From Coptis chinensis (taxonomy: Eukaryota > Streptophyta > Magnoliopsida > Ranunculales > Ranunculaceae), in contig CM027381.1 of NCBI GenBank assembly GCA_015680905.1, positions 19,445,501-19,509,500 of the forward strand: DNA of 64,000 bases, read 5' to 3'. Under the pieces are notes generated by a model. That model was not told the origin of the DNA. It made no database searches and saw nothing but the letters and a program-made list of their open reading frames with translations. Positions 1 to 11,356 of the stretch are shown here, one piece after another. Within the stretch, counting starts at the first letter, position 1. Every line of letters starts with the position of its first letter. The translations under genes were made by a program, and so were the position numbers.

Positions 1-1950
1 TATACTACAATGACTCAGTAACAAAAGCTTGTTTCCTAAATTAATCTCAGATATCTATACATCTCCTTAGCAGGGAATGTGGATTAATTCCTTTGAAACT
101 TAAGTTAATATGCATACAATAATTAAAACATCTACATATGAACATGTATATAGTGAACCTTACATAGAACTGTACAAGCAGGGCCGTTTCTGGATCCTTT
201 GGAGAGCGTCCCTAAATAGGTTCTCACAAGTATGTGTAGAAATACAAATTCGCTCATAATTTTTCCACTTAGGTTTCGCTAACTCCAGTGTGTAGTGGGC
301 ACACATTTCCTCACATACTCGATGACAATCAGAGGAGCCGAAGTTGATCAATCACCTCTACTACTTATTATCACACCATCCTACTCCTAATTGAGCTAGA
401 GGTCTTTATTAGGTATTGTGGGGCTTAGGTGGGGATGTAGAAGAAAATGTGAATGGAAAATAAAAAAGGACAAGTATGAGAGAATAAGGTCTTCATGATA
501 TTTACATTAGAGAAATCCTTGTTTTCTTTTCCTGCTTCTACTTGAGTTTTCCTACTTTGCTCTTAAGCCTTTGGACTCCTTTTTATCTTTTTTTTTTTTT
601 TTTTTCAAAAGCATAAGAAACATAATTCTATTTTTCTTTCCTGAAGCAAGTAACTGACTTTTATTTTGGACAAGTCTTTCTCTTTATTTTTCTACATTTC
701 ATCCTATTTCTCATACTCATTATTTAGGTAGGCCTATTCCACTCTCTCTCTACTCTTCAATCTTTTCTCAGACACACTATTCCTCTTTTCTCTCTCCCTC
801 TATGAGGTTTGAACAATATACCTTCCCCCCAATGGAACCCATTTACATTTGAAAATACATGCTTGAGAAGGCCGACCATCGTGAAATTTGGTTAAAGGGT
901 CTGGATTTATTGGAATTGGGTTTTGAAGAAGTGTTGTCAAGATTTGGAACAAAGTTTATAACCAGTCGTTTTTTGTTCATCTCGATTCAACTTTTGCCCT
1001 TCAAATTTTTGCTCAAATCCAAATTACACCTCAAACCAGATTACACTGTAAATTGTAATTGCTATATACAAACCGGAGAAAAATGATTCCCAATTTCACA
1101 TCTCAATTCTCACATGTTAGTTTTAAACATTATGGTTGGAGGACACTAGCAATCCTCTTATGGTTGTCCTTACCGTTTATATAATTTATTTTTTTATTTG
1201 GGGTTTATAGATGGGTAAGGAATTTTTAGTGAAAGTGAAAGATTTGATGAAAGGTTCAAAAGAGTGACTAGCGGTAAAATTTGTAACAGGTATGAATTTT
1301 TGGCTATGTCAATCCAAAACGGCCTAAATTCTCGCCTAGGGTTTAGATAGTGATCAAGTAAGTAGACGCATGATTTTCTCTATTCGGAATAACTACTCCT
1401 CTGTGTCATTACTCACATATCACACAAATTGAGGCTTTCTGGTTAGATTCTCACATGATTGATAATTTAAATAGACTAACTGTGGGTTCCAGAAACTTAC
1501 TGCTATGTACAATTGATGATATTCAGTGCATGAATACTCATGAAAAGATGTAAAAACTATTCCGTATGTATTATCTTAAGTTTCTTAAAAATAAGTTTCT
1601 AGACGATTTTCATCATCGAAAAGGAAACAAGACTTTGTCACTAAATACATTCACTAACAAGAAAGTAGAAACTATATACAACCTACAAGTTGCCTATTTT
1701 TATTTTTATTTTTATTTTTTTTTGCTACATGTTTAAAGCACCCCCAAAACAGAATGATCCTTAGTCCTCAAAGTATCAATAGATAAAGAAAGAAATTACC
1801 TGAGAACCGTGAGCAAAAGTAGAGCTGGATTGCTGGAATAGAAAGTTATTATAACATAATATATTATACAGAGATAAACAAAGAAAAACAATAGCACACT
1901 AAACACAACTATATACAGTGAGATATATATACAAACTGGCCTACTCAAAT
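1..1950 (-). other. E1 3' noncoding tail
   Basis: No gene is supported. The stretch aligns by eye with the tails of E7 (61950-63450), E8 (36900-38260) and E4 (29200-30225) once orientation is matched, including a block around 385-415 and one around 1737-1830. It holds a T-rich tract near 588-606 and one GGGGG-type polypurine motif near 1737-1755. It would lie just upstream of the 3' LTR and be part of the transcript's 3' untranslated region. Confidence 0.65.
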
Positions 1951-2113
1951 TTACCAACCAGTAGGTCCTAATGTTTTGGCGTTATCCCACGTGAAATGCA
2001 TTTCCTTAGCATCGTGCCAAAAGATAATGGTTTGCCAAATAGTGCTCGTTAATTGCAAGACCATCACTGTATGTTGCACGAAAAGTAGGCCATGAAAAGG
2101 ATCATGTAGAGTT

Positions 2114-2443
2114 CTAGATGATGTATGGCCATGTTGCTACTGGCTCGTGATAGGGAAGATCCAAAGTAAGGGCAAGCGTTGGCTCAGAAAAGATATGGTG
2201 TGTGCCACCAACTTGGATTGTGAACCTGTCTAAGAAGAAGCCGTGAGCATGGTTGAATGCTAGTGTGTCTCCTATATTGGCATAAAAGTATGCAGCCAAA
2301 CTTGGAGAATAAGTTTGGTCAGGTCAAAGAACAAGGGAAGACCACCCGATGTTAGTGATGTAGTCATTGAAGTAAAAGCCATAAGCATTGGAATCCATCA
2401 TAGCCTGGAAGGATTGGTCAGGAATGATTTTCAGAGTTTCCAT
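2114..2443 (-). pseudogene. E1 Z3: truncated third copy of the post-integrase frame
   Basis: From an ATG at 2443 the minus frame carries the same spaced pattern as Z1 and Z2: an aromatic-rich start, an acidic or polar segment ending in GW, a YS followed by a leucine and FY/FYAN segment, then FTI and a conserved LDLP-like end. One in-frame TGA falls about 40 codons in. The homology ends near 2114 and the coiled-coil C-terminus seen in Z1 and Z2 is missing. The pattern resembles the Pfam 'putative plant transposon protein' family often found in plant retroelements, but I could not run a profile search. Function is unknown. Confidence 0.5.
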
Positions 2444-2756
2444 GCTTGATGAAGATGAGGATATATATGAAGAGAAATATCCAATAAAGTCTGACTGAAT
2501 GGATAAAGGAGTAGGAAAGAAGATAGACCCCTCCTGTAATCAAATTTAAACTACCAGGTTAAAATTTGATTATTGGCTATTAATAACAACTTGAATTATG
2601 ACAATCCTAGTAGGCATACTCGTTAAACATTGCTTACAAAATAAGTCACAAAGATAACAACACATTTTTTTATTATTTGAGCACACGACGAAAAACTTAA
2701 GTAATAATTTATTTATTATTATTATAATTTTATTTACTTTTTTTTTTGAAGTGAGA

Positions 2757-3838
2757 TCATGGACCAGGATGATGATGATGATGGGTATGGGGACGCATAT
2801 CGTGCACCATACTGTTTAGTTCAGTAATTTGTTGGCCGAGTTGAAGTTGAATGTCCCCCTAGTTGGCAGAGAGCATAATTTGATTCTCCATTAGGAGAGC
2901 GAGATTTTCCAATGACTGAGAGTGATTTTCCAACATTTCCTCCTGTTTAATGTCGTGCATTGCTTGAAGTTCTTGGAATTCAAGAAGACTTTTGATGATG
3001 ATTTCCTAGCATGCGTGTAGTTCCCGCATGCCTTGGTAAAGAAAATGAATGCCTTCCATAGGATTAAAAATGTTTTGCATGGCATTTTCATCAAAGAAAT
3101 GTTCAGAGTATGAGCTTTGGTCTTCTTGTTCATCTATCAGAGTATCTGGAATTCAAAAACTAGCAGCACAGTCTGTGTGAATTACAATAAGGCCCGCTTT
3201 TTGAAGAGGTATTTCTGGATAAATAGTTGGATACCCCAACGCAACATAATTTTTGTGACTAGAGTAGGCAGAGGTGCTAACCATTTTTTAGGCCTAGTGA
3301 TCACGTTCTAGAGATATTGGATTATGCAAAAGTTATACCTTTGATTCTGCATAATCCAAAGTAGGTGGAGTTGAGGTTTTGTCACTTCTATTTGTGTTGT
3401 ACCTGCCACATTGTGTCCTAACTAGTAGAGCACAACTCATTGATTTAGTTTCAAAGAGCGTTAAAGAACAATGTGATGTCTGTTTCCTACTTCGCCACGA
3501 GATACAATGGCCTGTAGTAGTTGTTTGACAGTATCAAAGGGTGACTCTGGAATATAGAACTCCGGGTTATTCATTGGAATTTGAAGTATGTCGGAGATAA
3601 TTTCCCTAGTCAATTCAAATCATTGTCCATGGGCATGGAAACAGAATTTACCACATTTAGGTCCGCTAAATTGGTAGAACATCAAAACCAATTCTCTGGA
3701 ATAAGCAGCTTCCGAATGATATAGAATAGGCATCCATCCTCGACGTACAATTTCTGTGTCGAAATATGGAGAAAATAGATCGTCATCAAAAAAAATCAAA
3801 TAATTTTTCTCCGGCACTATCTTTCTTGGTTGATCCAT
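2757..3838 (-). pseudogene. E1 Z2: second post-integrase frame
   Basis: The chosen start at 3838 matches the position of the start in Z1. The first 72 codons are open and contain FFDDDLFSPYFD, RRGW and LVLMFY, each with a counterpart in Z1 of E5 (LFENGMFAPFFD, SRGW, LVLKFY). A stop follows the phrase HAHGQ, after which the same frame continues with LTREIISDILQIP, again matching Z1. Further stops and shifts interrupt the middle. The C-terminus is glutamine- and leucine-rich, predicted coiled coil, and ends with a run of five histidines before PGP and a stop. Length, about 360 codons, equals that of Z1. It resembles the 'putative plant transposon protein' family; role unknown. Confidence 0.6.
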
Positions 3839-3904
3839 TTGAAAGTATAAGTGAGGGAAGGATAGTGAAGAATGCGTGAAATGAAGATGGCTAAAAAGAA
3901 GAGA

Positions 3905-3912
3905 TTTATATC
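3905..3912 (-). promoter_or_regulatory. TATA-like box before Z2
   Basis: Minus strand reads GGATATAAATCTC about 70 bases upstream of the Z2 start, followed by a pyrimidine-rich, A-poor leader. The arrangement is like a plant core promoter and like the one ahead of the small peptide at 4607-4720. Internal promoters or splicing could each supply a separate message for these late frames. No transcript evidence is available. Confidence 0.3.
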
Positions 3913-4606
3913 CAATATATGAGCCTGTACGAATCAGGATGGCAAGTGTAGTTAGATCCAGAATTAATATGTGGAACACAAGTGAAACATGTGTCGTTGT
4001 TACACAAAATTATGTAACAGAAACTTATGGGTATCCATAGTAGGTCTTTTCATGTCAGATTCCTAGAAAAATTACTGAGGTGTTTACAATGTTAGAAAAT
4101 ACGGAGGAAGGTTTCACATGGCAGTTAGACCAACACATAGTTTCTATCATAAGTTGTCAAATAGGGTATTGAAAGAAACGTCCCTAAGACTGTTACTAAG
4201 ATATGCAAAGAGATAGAACGTAAGGAGGTGCAGTAGCCACAATATAGTTAGATCTACAGGTAATTTCTGAATTGATGTAGCAAACCTCAATAATGGAAGA
4301 TGGATAGAATGATAGAGCTGCATGCGCGACATGTGTTATGCCTATCGTGTAGCTTGCACGACCTTTAATGAGCACAATGAGTCGAGATTGATTTATTTTT
4401 GTGAGTTCTTGATTTTGTTTAGTTTTTATTTTTTTTTATAATTTTTTATGTTTATGATAAGGCAAAAATACAACTAATACACACAAATATTAAATAGGGG
4501 ACTTCTCCATTTAATACGTAAACTGTACAAATGTTTGAGAATTATTTAACACACCACACTAATATACAAAGCGACAAAGGAAAAGAGAGATGTAGGTTAC
4601 ATGGAT
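3913..4606 (-). other. Spacer with a weak hydrophobic frame
   Basis: The stretch is mainly noncoding. A 61-codon minus frame at 4147-4332 contains the hydrophobic run LTILWLLHLLTFYLFAYL, long enough to cross a membrane, but it has no homologue elsewhere in the window and may be chance. A/T-rich homopolymer runs lie at 4420-4450. Confidence 0.3.
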
Positions 4607-4720
4607 CTAGATATTCTGGAGGATGTTATGCATGATTAATAGTATCACAACAATAAATACTGTTATCAGGATGACAATGAATGCTCCATAATGTTGCTCC
4701 TTTTCGAATTTCTCGATCAT
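4607..4720 (-). CDS. Candidate 37-residue single-pass membrane peptide
   Basis: An intact minus-strand frame runs from ATG at 4720 to TAG at 4607. It begins with a charged segment (MIEKFEKEQH), then has about 21 hydrophobic residues rich in Ile, Val and Leu, then a short polar tail. A TATA-like box lies 93 bases upstream at 4813-4819, followed by a CT-rich leader free of other ATGs. It sits between Z1 and Z2 in E1. Athila-group elements are known for envelope-like frames with membrane segments after pol, so a remnant of that kind is possible. No homologue was found in E5, where this region is lost. With only 37 codons, chance cannot be excluded. Confidence 0.35.
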   Translation of the reverse strand: MIEKFEKEQHYGAFIVILITVFIVVILLIMHNILQNI

Positions 4721-4812
4721 ATCTATTATGTTGAAGAAGATGAGAATTTGAGAAGATTAAGTTGTGGAGAGTGAGAGAATGGGATGAGTGAAGTTTGATG
4801 AGGAGTGTCGGA

Positions 4813-4819
4813 TTTTATA
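4813..4819 (-). promoter_or_regulatory. TATA-like box before the membrane peptide
   Basis: Minus strand reads CACCTATAAAATCCG. The 90 bases between it and the ATG at 4720 are rich in C, T and A with many CTC and CAC words, as in plant 5' leaders. The spacing is suitable for a start site about 30 bases downstream of the box. Support is by pattern only. Confidence 0.35.
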
Positions 4820-5140
4820 GGTGAAAATCTGACCATTTGTGGATATCTTACCGTTGGGGTATTTGACCATTGGGCCTAGTGAATAAATATGATGGAGTTA
4901 CTATTTGAATCTGTCCGTTGGTCCTAAAGATTAGGCCCAATGCATAAAGGAACAAACTAATATATTTATAGTAGGAAGACAACAATCTCATAACATAAAT
5001 AATTTCTTATTTAATCCGTCTGGAGATACAAAATTATGAGAAATTAATCGACATACCGTTATACATCACTAGAAAAATAAAATGCAATATGTAAGGGAAA
5101 CAAATGACCAAGTCATTATCAAACTGAAATAAGGAAACTG

Positions 5141-6236
5141 CTATTGTGAATCTTCAGGGTTAGCTAAAGATGAAACAGGGTTCCGACGATGACGGGCACT
5201 GCGAACTCCTGAGTGAGATAACTGGTTTTGTATGTTGCCCAAAGACTGAACCATTTGTTCTTGAAAATGATACTAGTTAGCCATCAACATGCGCTGGAAA
5301 CGACTTTGACGATTACGCATCTCTTGCTAAAAATCACTCATAGAAGTTTGCATCTGTTGCTGAAAAGCAACTATGGAAGTTTCTATGCGCTCCTGGCGAG
5401 TAAACATGTTGCACATGCTAGTGTTCATTGTTCTCAAAGCTTCCATAAGATGATTGATTCTACGCATGGTATTCTCATTAAAACAATTATGGGGTGAAAA
5501 AGGAGGAGGAGGCACATTATCACGCTCAGCATCATCTTGTGTTATAGGTTCCCAGTGATCCAGGACACAAGTCTCGAAAATCCCAAATTTTTTGAAGGAT
5601 CTTGTTTGAATTAATGGAGTAGCAGAATGGAACCCTAAATTAATCATAATTTGTGTAACAAGAACAACAAGAGGGCCTGACTTGTCGGATGCAGTAGTAA
5701 GGACATGGCCAAGGAAATGGACTATACAAAATGTTTCCTTCTTCTCCTGGAGGATCCACATCAAATGCAAGAATGTCTTGTTGACGTCGAACGTCTTCGA
5801 TGTACCAATCACATTGTAAGCCAACCATTGAGTGATTGCCAGTTGGTTCCGTTGGAGGGAGTGTTAGTACACGCATCTCGAGCCATCATTGTATTCTCCC
5901 TCGAGTAGCGTGTCGAACATCAATTCCATAGTGTTAGGATACTCCGATATCAGTAGGGTTGGACTATCAGAGTTGATCAGAATATTCGTTATAATTGACA
6001 ACAACTCCAACGTCACGTTCCATTCCATCGGTCGTAATCCAAAACTCATTTCCCTGGAAACCACCATTGTTATAAAACTTCAACACTAAATCTTCAGAGT
6101 AGTGTTCCGAAATTAGGTGCAATAGATACTCCCACTCCTTACTTGCAATTTCCGCATAAAAAAATGGGTGAAACATGCCGGCATCATATAGATTTTTGAA
6201 ATTTTGTTCTACTGTGATTTGTCGATTTCCGGCCAT
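5141..6236 (-). pseudogene. E1 Z1: first post-integrase frame
   Basis: Start chosen at the ATG of MAGNRQ, because the same word begins the homologous frame of E5 at 54199. The N-terminal domain has NLYDAGMFHPFFYAEI, KEW and LVLKFYNNGG. A shift near 5990 moves the frame; it resumes with SEYPNTMELMFDTLLEGEYN. The second half (5327-5824) includes a proline-rich linker and a long glutamine/arginine coiled coil, then two stops near 5327 and 5282 before a final TAG at 5141. About 360 codons in all. Similar to the plant transposon-associated family seen after pol in Athila-like elements; no catalytic motif is visible. Confidence 0.65.
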
Positions 6237-7593
6237 AACGAGATTGAATCGGTTCTCTGAGGGTGTATATGGGGTCAACGAAGTGAGGAGAAGACGATGT
6301 AGGAAAATATTTTGCTTCGGTGAGGTTTCGATCGCGACGCGAGTCAATTTAGAGTATTGGTACCGCGTGTGCAAGATTTTTAGTTGGGAACATGATCCAT
6401 TTTTTTAGGGTGACGAAATGGGAGTGGCTGACGCGTGGTATGGATCGCGTGAAGGTTTTATTGGCTAGGCACGTGACTTGGGTCAGTTGCGAATTTTTGG
6501 CCCAAGCCCAAATGAAAACCAAAAATTCCCATTATGTCCCGAAATGTCCGAAACTTCCAATTTGAAATCTCGATTCATTTCAACTCCAAATTGAACGAAT
6601 GAGGTGCCAAAATGATTGGCATTAAAAATGCCATCCAATGGAATATGGAAAGGGCACATTCAAGCTTGTTTTTGAAAAGGTTGAAAAAGATTATATAAAG
6701 TAAAATCAGACAACTATCATGTCGACTCTGGAGCGAACCCAATCCAGCCAGACTGTGGCTTAACCTTTATGTTTTGGGGGCCTAGGGTGCAGGACGATAC
6801 CATCCCTGACTGTTGTGCAATGGTCTAATAATAATATTACCCTTAGTACATATGATATAGCCTCAAACTACCCCAAAATGAAATCAAATAGCAAACAGCT
6901 AGGGGTTGGCTTGGTGAAATCTATTGCCTGTCCGAATTAGGGACATCCGATGGTGCACATCACGAATCTCTTTGTGCACAATGATTAGTGCAAAGGGAAA
7001 AATAAAAGGCATGAGTATATACATAGTGAGTCTTTTAACGTCAGATCCTCAAGACGAAAGTGAGCCTTTTAATGTCAGATTCTCAAGACGAATCCCAACC
7101 TGAGGGAACAACAGGGCGACGATGAAGTTTATCCTGCTCAGTTGGTGTCAGACAAAAATATATCTTATACCGACAAATATCGGATAGTAATTTATAACCT
7201 GGACAGAAAGGTGTTTGACAATGCATACACCACCCCATCCTTCGCGCACGTCGCTTTCTAGCAAAAGTACTACGACCATTACCTATTCGAGATGGGTGAG
7301 ATTTATACCAAATGATGAGCTAAAGTTTGTGAGGAAGAGAATAAAAAAGGAAAGAGAAGGAAGGAGGGGAAATTTTTGGTAGCCATTGTTTACCAGAGGG
7401 CACATTCGCTCGATTATCAGAAGACATTTATACTCAGTTCTGAAATAGAGTTTTTGTGGACTATGGTTCTGGCGCTTGCAACCACACACTCTAGGAGATT
7501 TGAGAGAAGAAAATAGAAGAGGGCCCGGCTACCCCAATGGTGTACTTCCTTTTTTTTTAAACACATGGAAGGAAGTACATCAGCGAATTGAAT
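6237..7593 (-). other. E1 noncoding region between integrase and Z1
   Basis: No gene is supported, yet several blocks match E5 at 52800-53760, including 7283-7489 (around the phrase that ends integrase), 7028-7089 and 6700-6850. Both copies place the integrase stop, these blocks and Z1 in the same order. Conservation of noncoding sequence between two decayed copies suggests cis-acting function when active. Confidence 0.6.
7028..7089 (-). repeat. Paired 28 bp motif, E1
   Basis: Two copies 34 bases apart of a motif reading, on minus, GTCTTGAG then ATCTGAC and TTAAAAG-CTC. E5 has the same pair at 53298-53358, and diverged single or paired copies lie after the last frame of E4, E6, E7 and E8. 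Confidence 0.7.
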
Positions 7594-8733
7594 CTAGTAG
7601 TCTCTGTAGACTGGATCTTGGAGAAAGGTCTTTTTGACATCTGGAGAACACAACTCATGATAATGTTTAAGGGGTTGGCCATTTACTTGAAATTCACTGT
7701 TATCATTTAAATTTTTCAAAGAGATAGCCCCATAAGGAGTGACAGAAGAGACAGTGAAAGGACCAGGCCATCGAGTTTTTAATTTTCCTGGAAAAATGTG
7801 TAATCTTGAGTTGTACAATAAAACTTTTTGACCAATTTTGAAATCTTTTCTCAATATGTGTTTGTCATGCACTCTTTTCATGTTGGCTTTATAGGACTTC
7901 GAGAGATCATAGGCATCATTCCGAATTTCCTCAAGTTCATTTAATTGCAATTTTTGCTTCTTGCCTACCGCATTGGTATTATAATTTAGGCTTTTGATGG
8001 CCCATAGAGCACAATGCTCAAGTTCAACCGGCAAATGACAAGGTTTCCCAAAAATGAGGTGGTAGGGAGACATGCATATAGGTGTCTTAAAAGCCGTTCT
8101 ATATGCCCACAAGGCATCAGATAATCAGAGAGACCAGTCTTTCCTAGATGGATTAACTGTTTTTTCTAAAATTAACTTAATCTCTCTATTAGAGACTTCT
8201 ACTTGGCCACTGGTTTGAGGATGATACGGAGTTGCCACCTTGTGAGTGACTCCATATTTCTTTACTAACAACTCAAAAATTTTATTACAAAAATATTTCC
8301 CCCCATCACTAATGATAGCTTTGGGAACACCAAAACAAGAGAAAATATTTTCTTTTACGAATAAAACGACAATCTTATGATCATTCGCACGACATGTCAT
8401 TGCCTCAATCCATTTTGACATGTAGTCAACAGCTACCAGTATGTAGAGAAAACCATGAGAATTTGGAAAGGGACCCATGAAGTCAATGCCCCACACATAA
8501 AAAATTTCCACAATTAAAATTGGATTTAAGGGCATCATATTGCGATGAGTAATGCGTCCTAGCTGCTGGCAGGGGGTGCATGCTTTACAATGCTCATGTG
8601 CATCTCTAAACAGTGTTGGCCAATAAAATCCACATTATAGAACCTTGGCTGCAGTTTTCTTACCACTGAAATGACCACCACAAGATTTCTCATGGCAGAA
8701 GGATAACACGTCATTGTGTTCCAAGTCGGGAAT
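7594..8733 (-). pseudogene. E1 integrase
   Basis: The core has the D, D-x35-E triad: D in GIDFMGPF, D in IISDGG and E in GQVEVSN, with exactly 35 residues between the last two. The zinc-finger region upstream (8540-8733) retains HCKACTPCQ but is cut by an in-frame TAA just before CGFYWP, at the same place as in E5. One more break lies at about 8115-8124 between NPSRKDWSL and the continuation. The C-terminal part, 7594-8112, carries the [18 protein letters not shown] segment and a DNA-binding tail with a [12 protein letters not shown] motif typical of this group. The enzyme would join cDNA to chromosomal DNA. Confidence 0.85.
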
Positions 8734-9415
8734 TCAGCGGCAGATCAGTTGGTCTGAACAATACTTGAAAAGGTAGGGATCATCCCAGAAATAAATTTTC
8801 ACAGTAGATAAGAACTTTTTTCGATCAGTACGAGACCAAGATGAAGGGACTTCCTTGGTAACTAGGTAATTTACTATATCAGCGTACCAAGGAGATGACA
8901 AGACAAAATACAAGTGTTCATCCATAAAGGAATCATAGATGGGTTCGGTATCATTATCGACGTCACTGACGAGTTGTGATAAATGGTCTGTAACCACATT
9001 CTTGCAACCTTTTTTATCTCTAATTTCTAGAGTAAACTTGTACAAAAGGAGGATCTATCGGATAAACCTCTATTTTGCATCTTTTTTCACTAATAGGTAA
9101 CGAAGCGCCGTATGGTCAGTGTAGACTATTGTGGAAGAACCAACTAGGTAAGGACGAAACTTATCCAAGACATATACAACTGTGAGAAACTCTTTCTCAG
9201 TGGTGGTATAGTTACGTTGAGCTTCATTAAGAGTTTTACTAGCGTAGTAAATGACAATTGGCTTGTCATCTCGGCGTTGCCTTAGGACAGCTCCAATAGC
9301 ATAGTCGCTCGCCACACATTAATTCAAAAGGTTTAGATGAATCAGGTGGTTGAATTATAAGAGCGGTAGTCAGGGCGGATTTTAAGGTCTCAAAAGCTTG
9401 TTCGCAATTGAAAGT
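8734..9415 (-). pseudogene. E1 RNase H domain and tether
   Basis: TTEKE, YTDH and a degenerate VTDHLSQL (one alanine changed) mark three of the four acidic sites. The first, the Asp of the CDAS motif, is lost by a two-base deletion near 9313-9317 that also shifts the frame. A second break lies at 9046-9069. RNase H removes the RNA strand during cDNA synthesis. The tail towards integrase (8734-9045) includes the segment with [10 protein letters not shown] shared with E5. Confidence 0.8.
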
Positions 9416-10406
9416 GAAGTCAAATACGACTTCTTTAAGCAGGAGATTTGTTAAAGGTCGAGCAACCTTAGAGAAATCTTGAATAAATCTTCAATTGAAC
9501 CCTGCGTGTCCTAAAAACGCACGTATGTCGCGAACTATTTTTGGTATAGGAAGGGAAGCAATTTTTTTAATCTTAGCTTTATCGATTTCGATTCCGTCCT
9601 TTGAAACAATATGTCCTAGAACTATTCCTTTTGTAACTATAAAATGGCATTTTTCCAATTAAGAACGAGATTTTTCTCTTCACAACGTGCAAAAACCTTT
9701 TCAAGATTTGGTAGACATCTATCGAAAGAATTACCATATATTGATAAATCATCCATGAAGACTTCCATAAAACGTTCAACCATATCACTAAAAATGTGAA
9801 GCATACAATGTTGGAATGTACTAGGGGCATTGCAAAGGCCGAAAGGCATTCATTTATATGCAAATGTACCAAATGGATAGGTGAACGTTGTTTTTTCTTG
9901 ATCAGCAGGATCTATGACTATTTAAAAATATCCTGAATAACCATTAAGAAAACAGTAATATGCATGACCCGCTAATCGTTCAAGCATCTGGTCGATGAAG
10001 GGAAATGGGAAGTGATCCTTATGAGTGACCGCATTAAGTTTGCGATAGACAATGCATATTCGCCACTTCACTTGAATACGAGTGGAGATGCATTCATCTT
10101 TATCATTTCACACAACTGTAATGCTAGACTTCTTGGGAACAACATGTACTGGACTCACCCAAACACTATCAGAGATAGGGTAAATAATACCTGCATCGAG
10201 TAACCTTAAAACTTCCTCTCGTACCACATCCTTCATGGTGGGATTAAGACAACGTTGCGGTTCACGCGACGTCTTTGAATTTTCTTCAAGATGTATGCGA
10301 TGGGTACACACACTAGGGTCAATGCCTTTAATGTAATCGAGAGACCATCCAATAGCATAACGGTGTTTTTGAATTACATTAATTAAACTGGATTTCTGAT
10401 CGTCAG
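9416..10406 (-). pseudogene. E1 reverse transcriptase
   Basis: From about 10406 the frame shows [31 protein letters not shown], then after stops near 10105 the [17 protein letters not shown] segment, [13 protein letters not shown] and the catalytic FMDD at 9748-9759. FMDD in place of YMDD or YVDD is usual for Athila-like RT. Stops and shifts occur near 10107, 9925, 9863 and 9635. The enzyme copies element RNA into DNA in the virus-like particle. Confidence 0.85.
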
Positions 10407-11356
10407 TCAATTATGATGATATGATAATTGGGTGCCATTTGGATCAAAATGTACGTATTTTAAATCCGAAGGAATAGGCTTTAAGTCAAGAGTGGGAGAA
10501 GTGGGTATTAAAGATTTATGAGGAAAGTCGTCTTCTATAGAGAAAATAGATTGATGTTCGTCCAAGTCACTTGACAACACGGTAGTAGGGTCAAATAGTG
10601 GTATTGACTCTAATAACGTGTTTACTTCCTGTGTATAAGCATCAACATCAAATTCAGAAGCACCAAAGGAAAGAAATTGGTGTACTTCATCATCAGGAAA
10701 AGAATTTGTTAAATATTCATGTACAAGGCTATCAACCAAGTTAACCTCACCATCATTGTCCTCCTCTAAAATTTGTTTCATCAACTTGAACACATTAACC
10801 GACCGAAAGATTTCTGAAGGATATGGTCATGGAACCATCCCTATAGTTTATGAGAACATTAACAGTTGCTAGGAATGGACGCCCTAAGATGATAGGAATG
10901 GAGTCATAGGCAACTTCTATATCAAGAATGACAAAATCGACTGGATAGTAAAAGTCTTGGACTTTTACAAGGACGTTTTCAACAATGCCATTTGGATACT
11001 TAATGGAACGATCAGCTAACTGCAGAGTCATAGTGGTAGGTTTAAGCGCATGAAGACCTAGTTGTTTGAATAAGTAATATGGAAGTAAGTTCCCACTAGC
11101 TCCTAGGTCTAGTAGCGCAGTAGCCGTATATTTGTCACCTAATGTGCATGAAACTGTTAGTCTACCAGGGTCCTTGTATTTGACTATATCATTGTATTTG
11201 GTGATGGACGGAAACTGTTCGATGAGGAACGCTTGTTGAGGAACATTTGTTCACCTTTTTGTGGTGTATATATCTTTCAGAAATTTTGCATGTTTTGGCA
11301 ATTGTTTGAGGGCATCGAGAAAAAGGTAAGTTGATTGTCAAATTATTAAAAGTTTC
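10407..11356 (-). pseudogene. E1 protease and protease-RT linker
   Basis: The retropepsin site is DLGAS near 11110, then LQLADRSIKYP, VKVQDFYYPVDFVILD and IILGRPFLA. The Asp-Leu-Gly-Ala form (Leu where Ser or Thr is usual) also occurs in E2, E4 and E5. A frame change separates it from gag, and another at about 10794 from the acidic linker at 10407-10793 with its VDSLVHEYLTNSFP segment. It would cleave the gag-pol polyprotein. Confidence 0.8.

Noticed and set aside
859..1086. 75-codon plus frame
   Set aside because: Lies antisense in the E1 tail, which is noncoding in all related copies; no homologue in E7 or E8.
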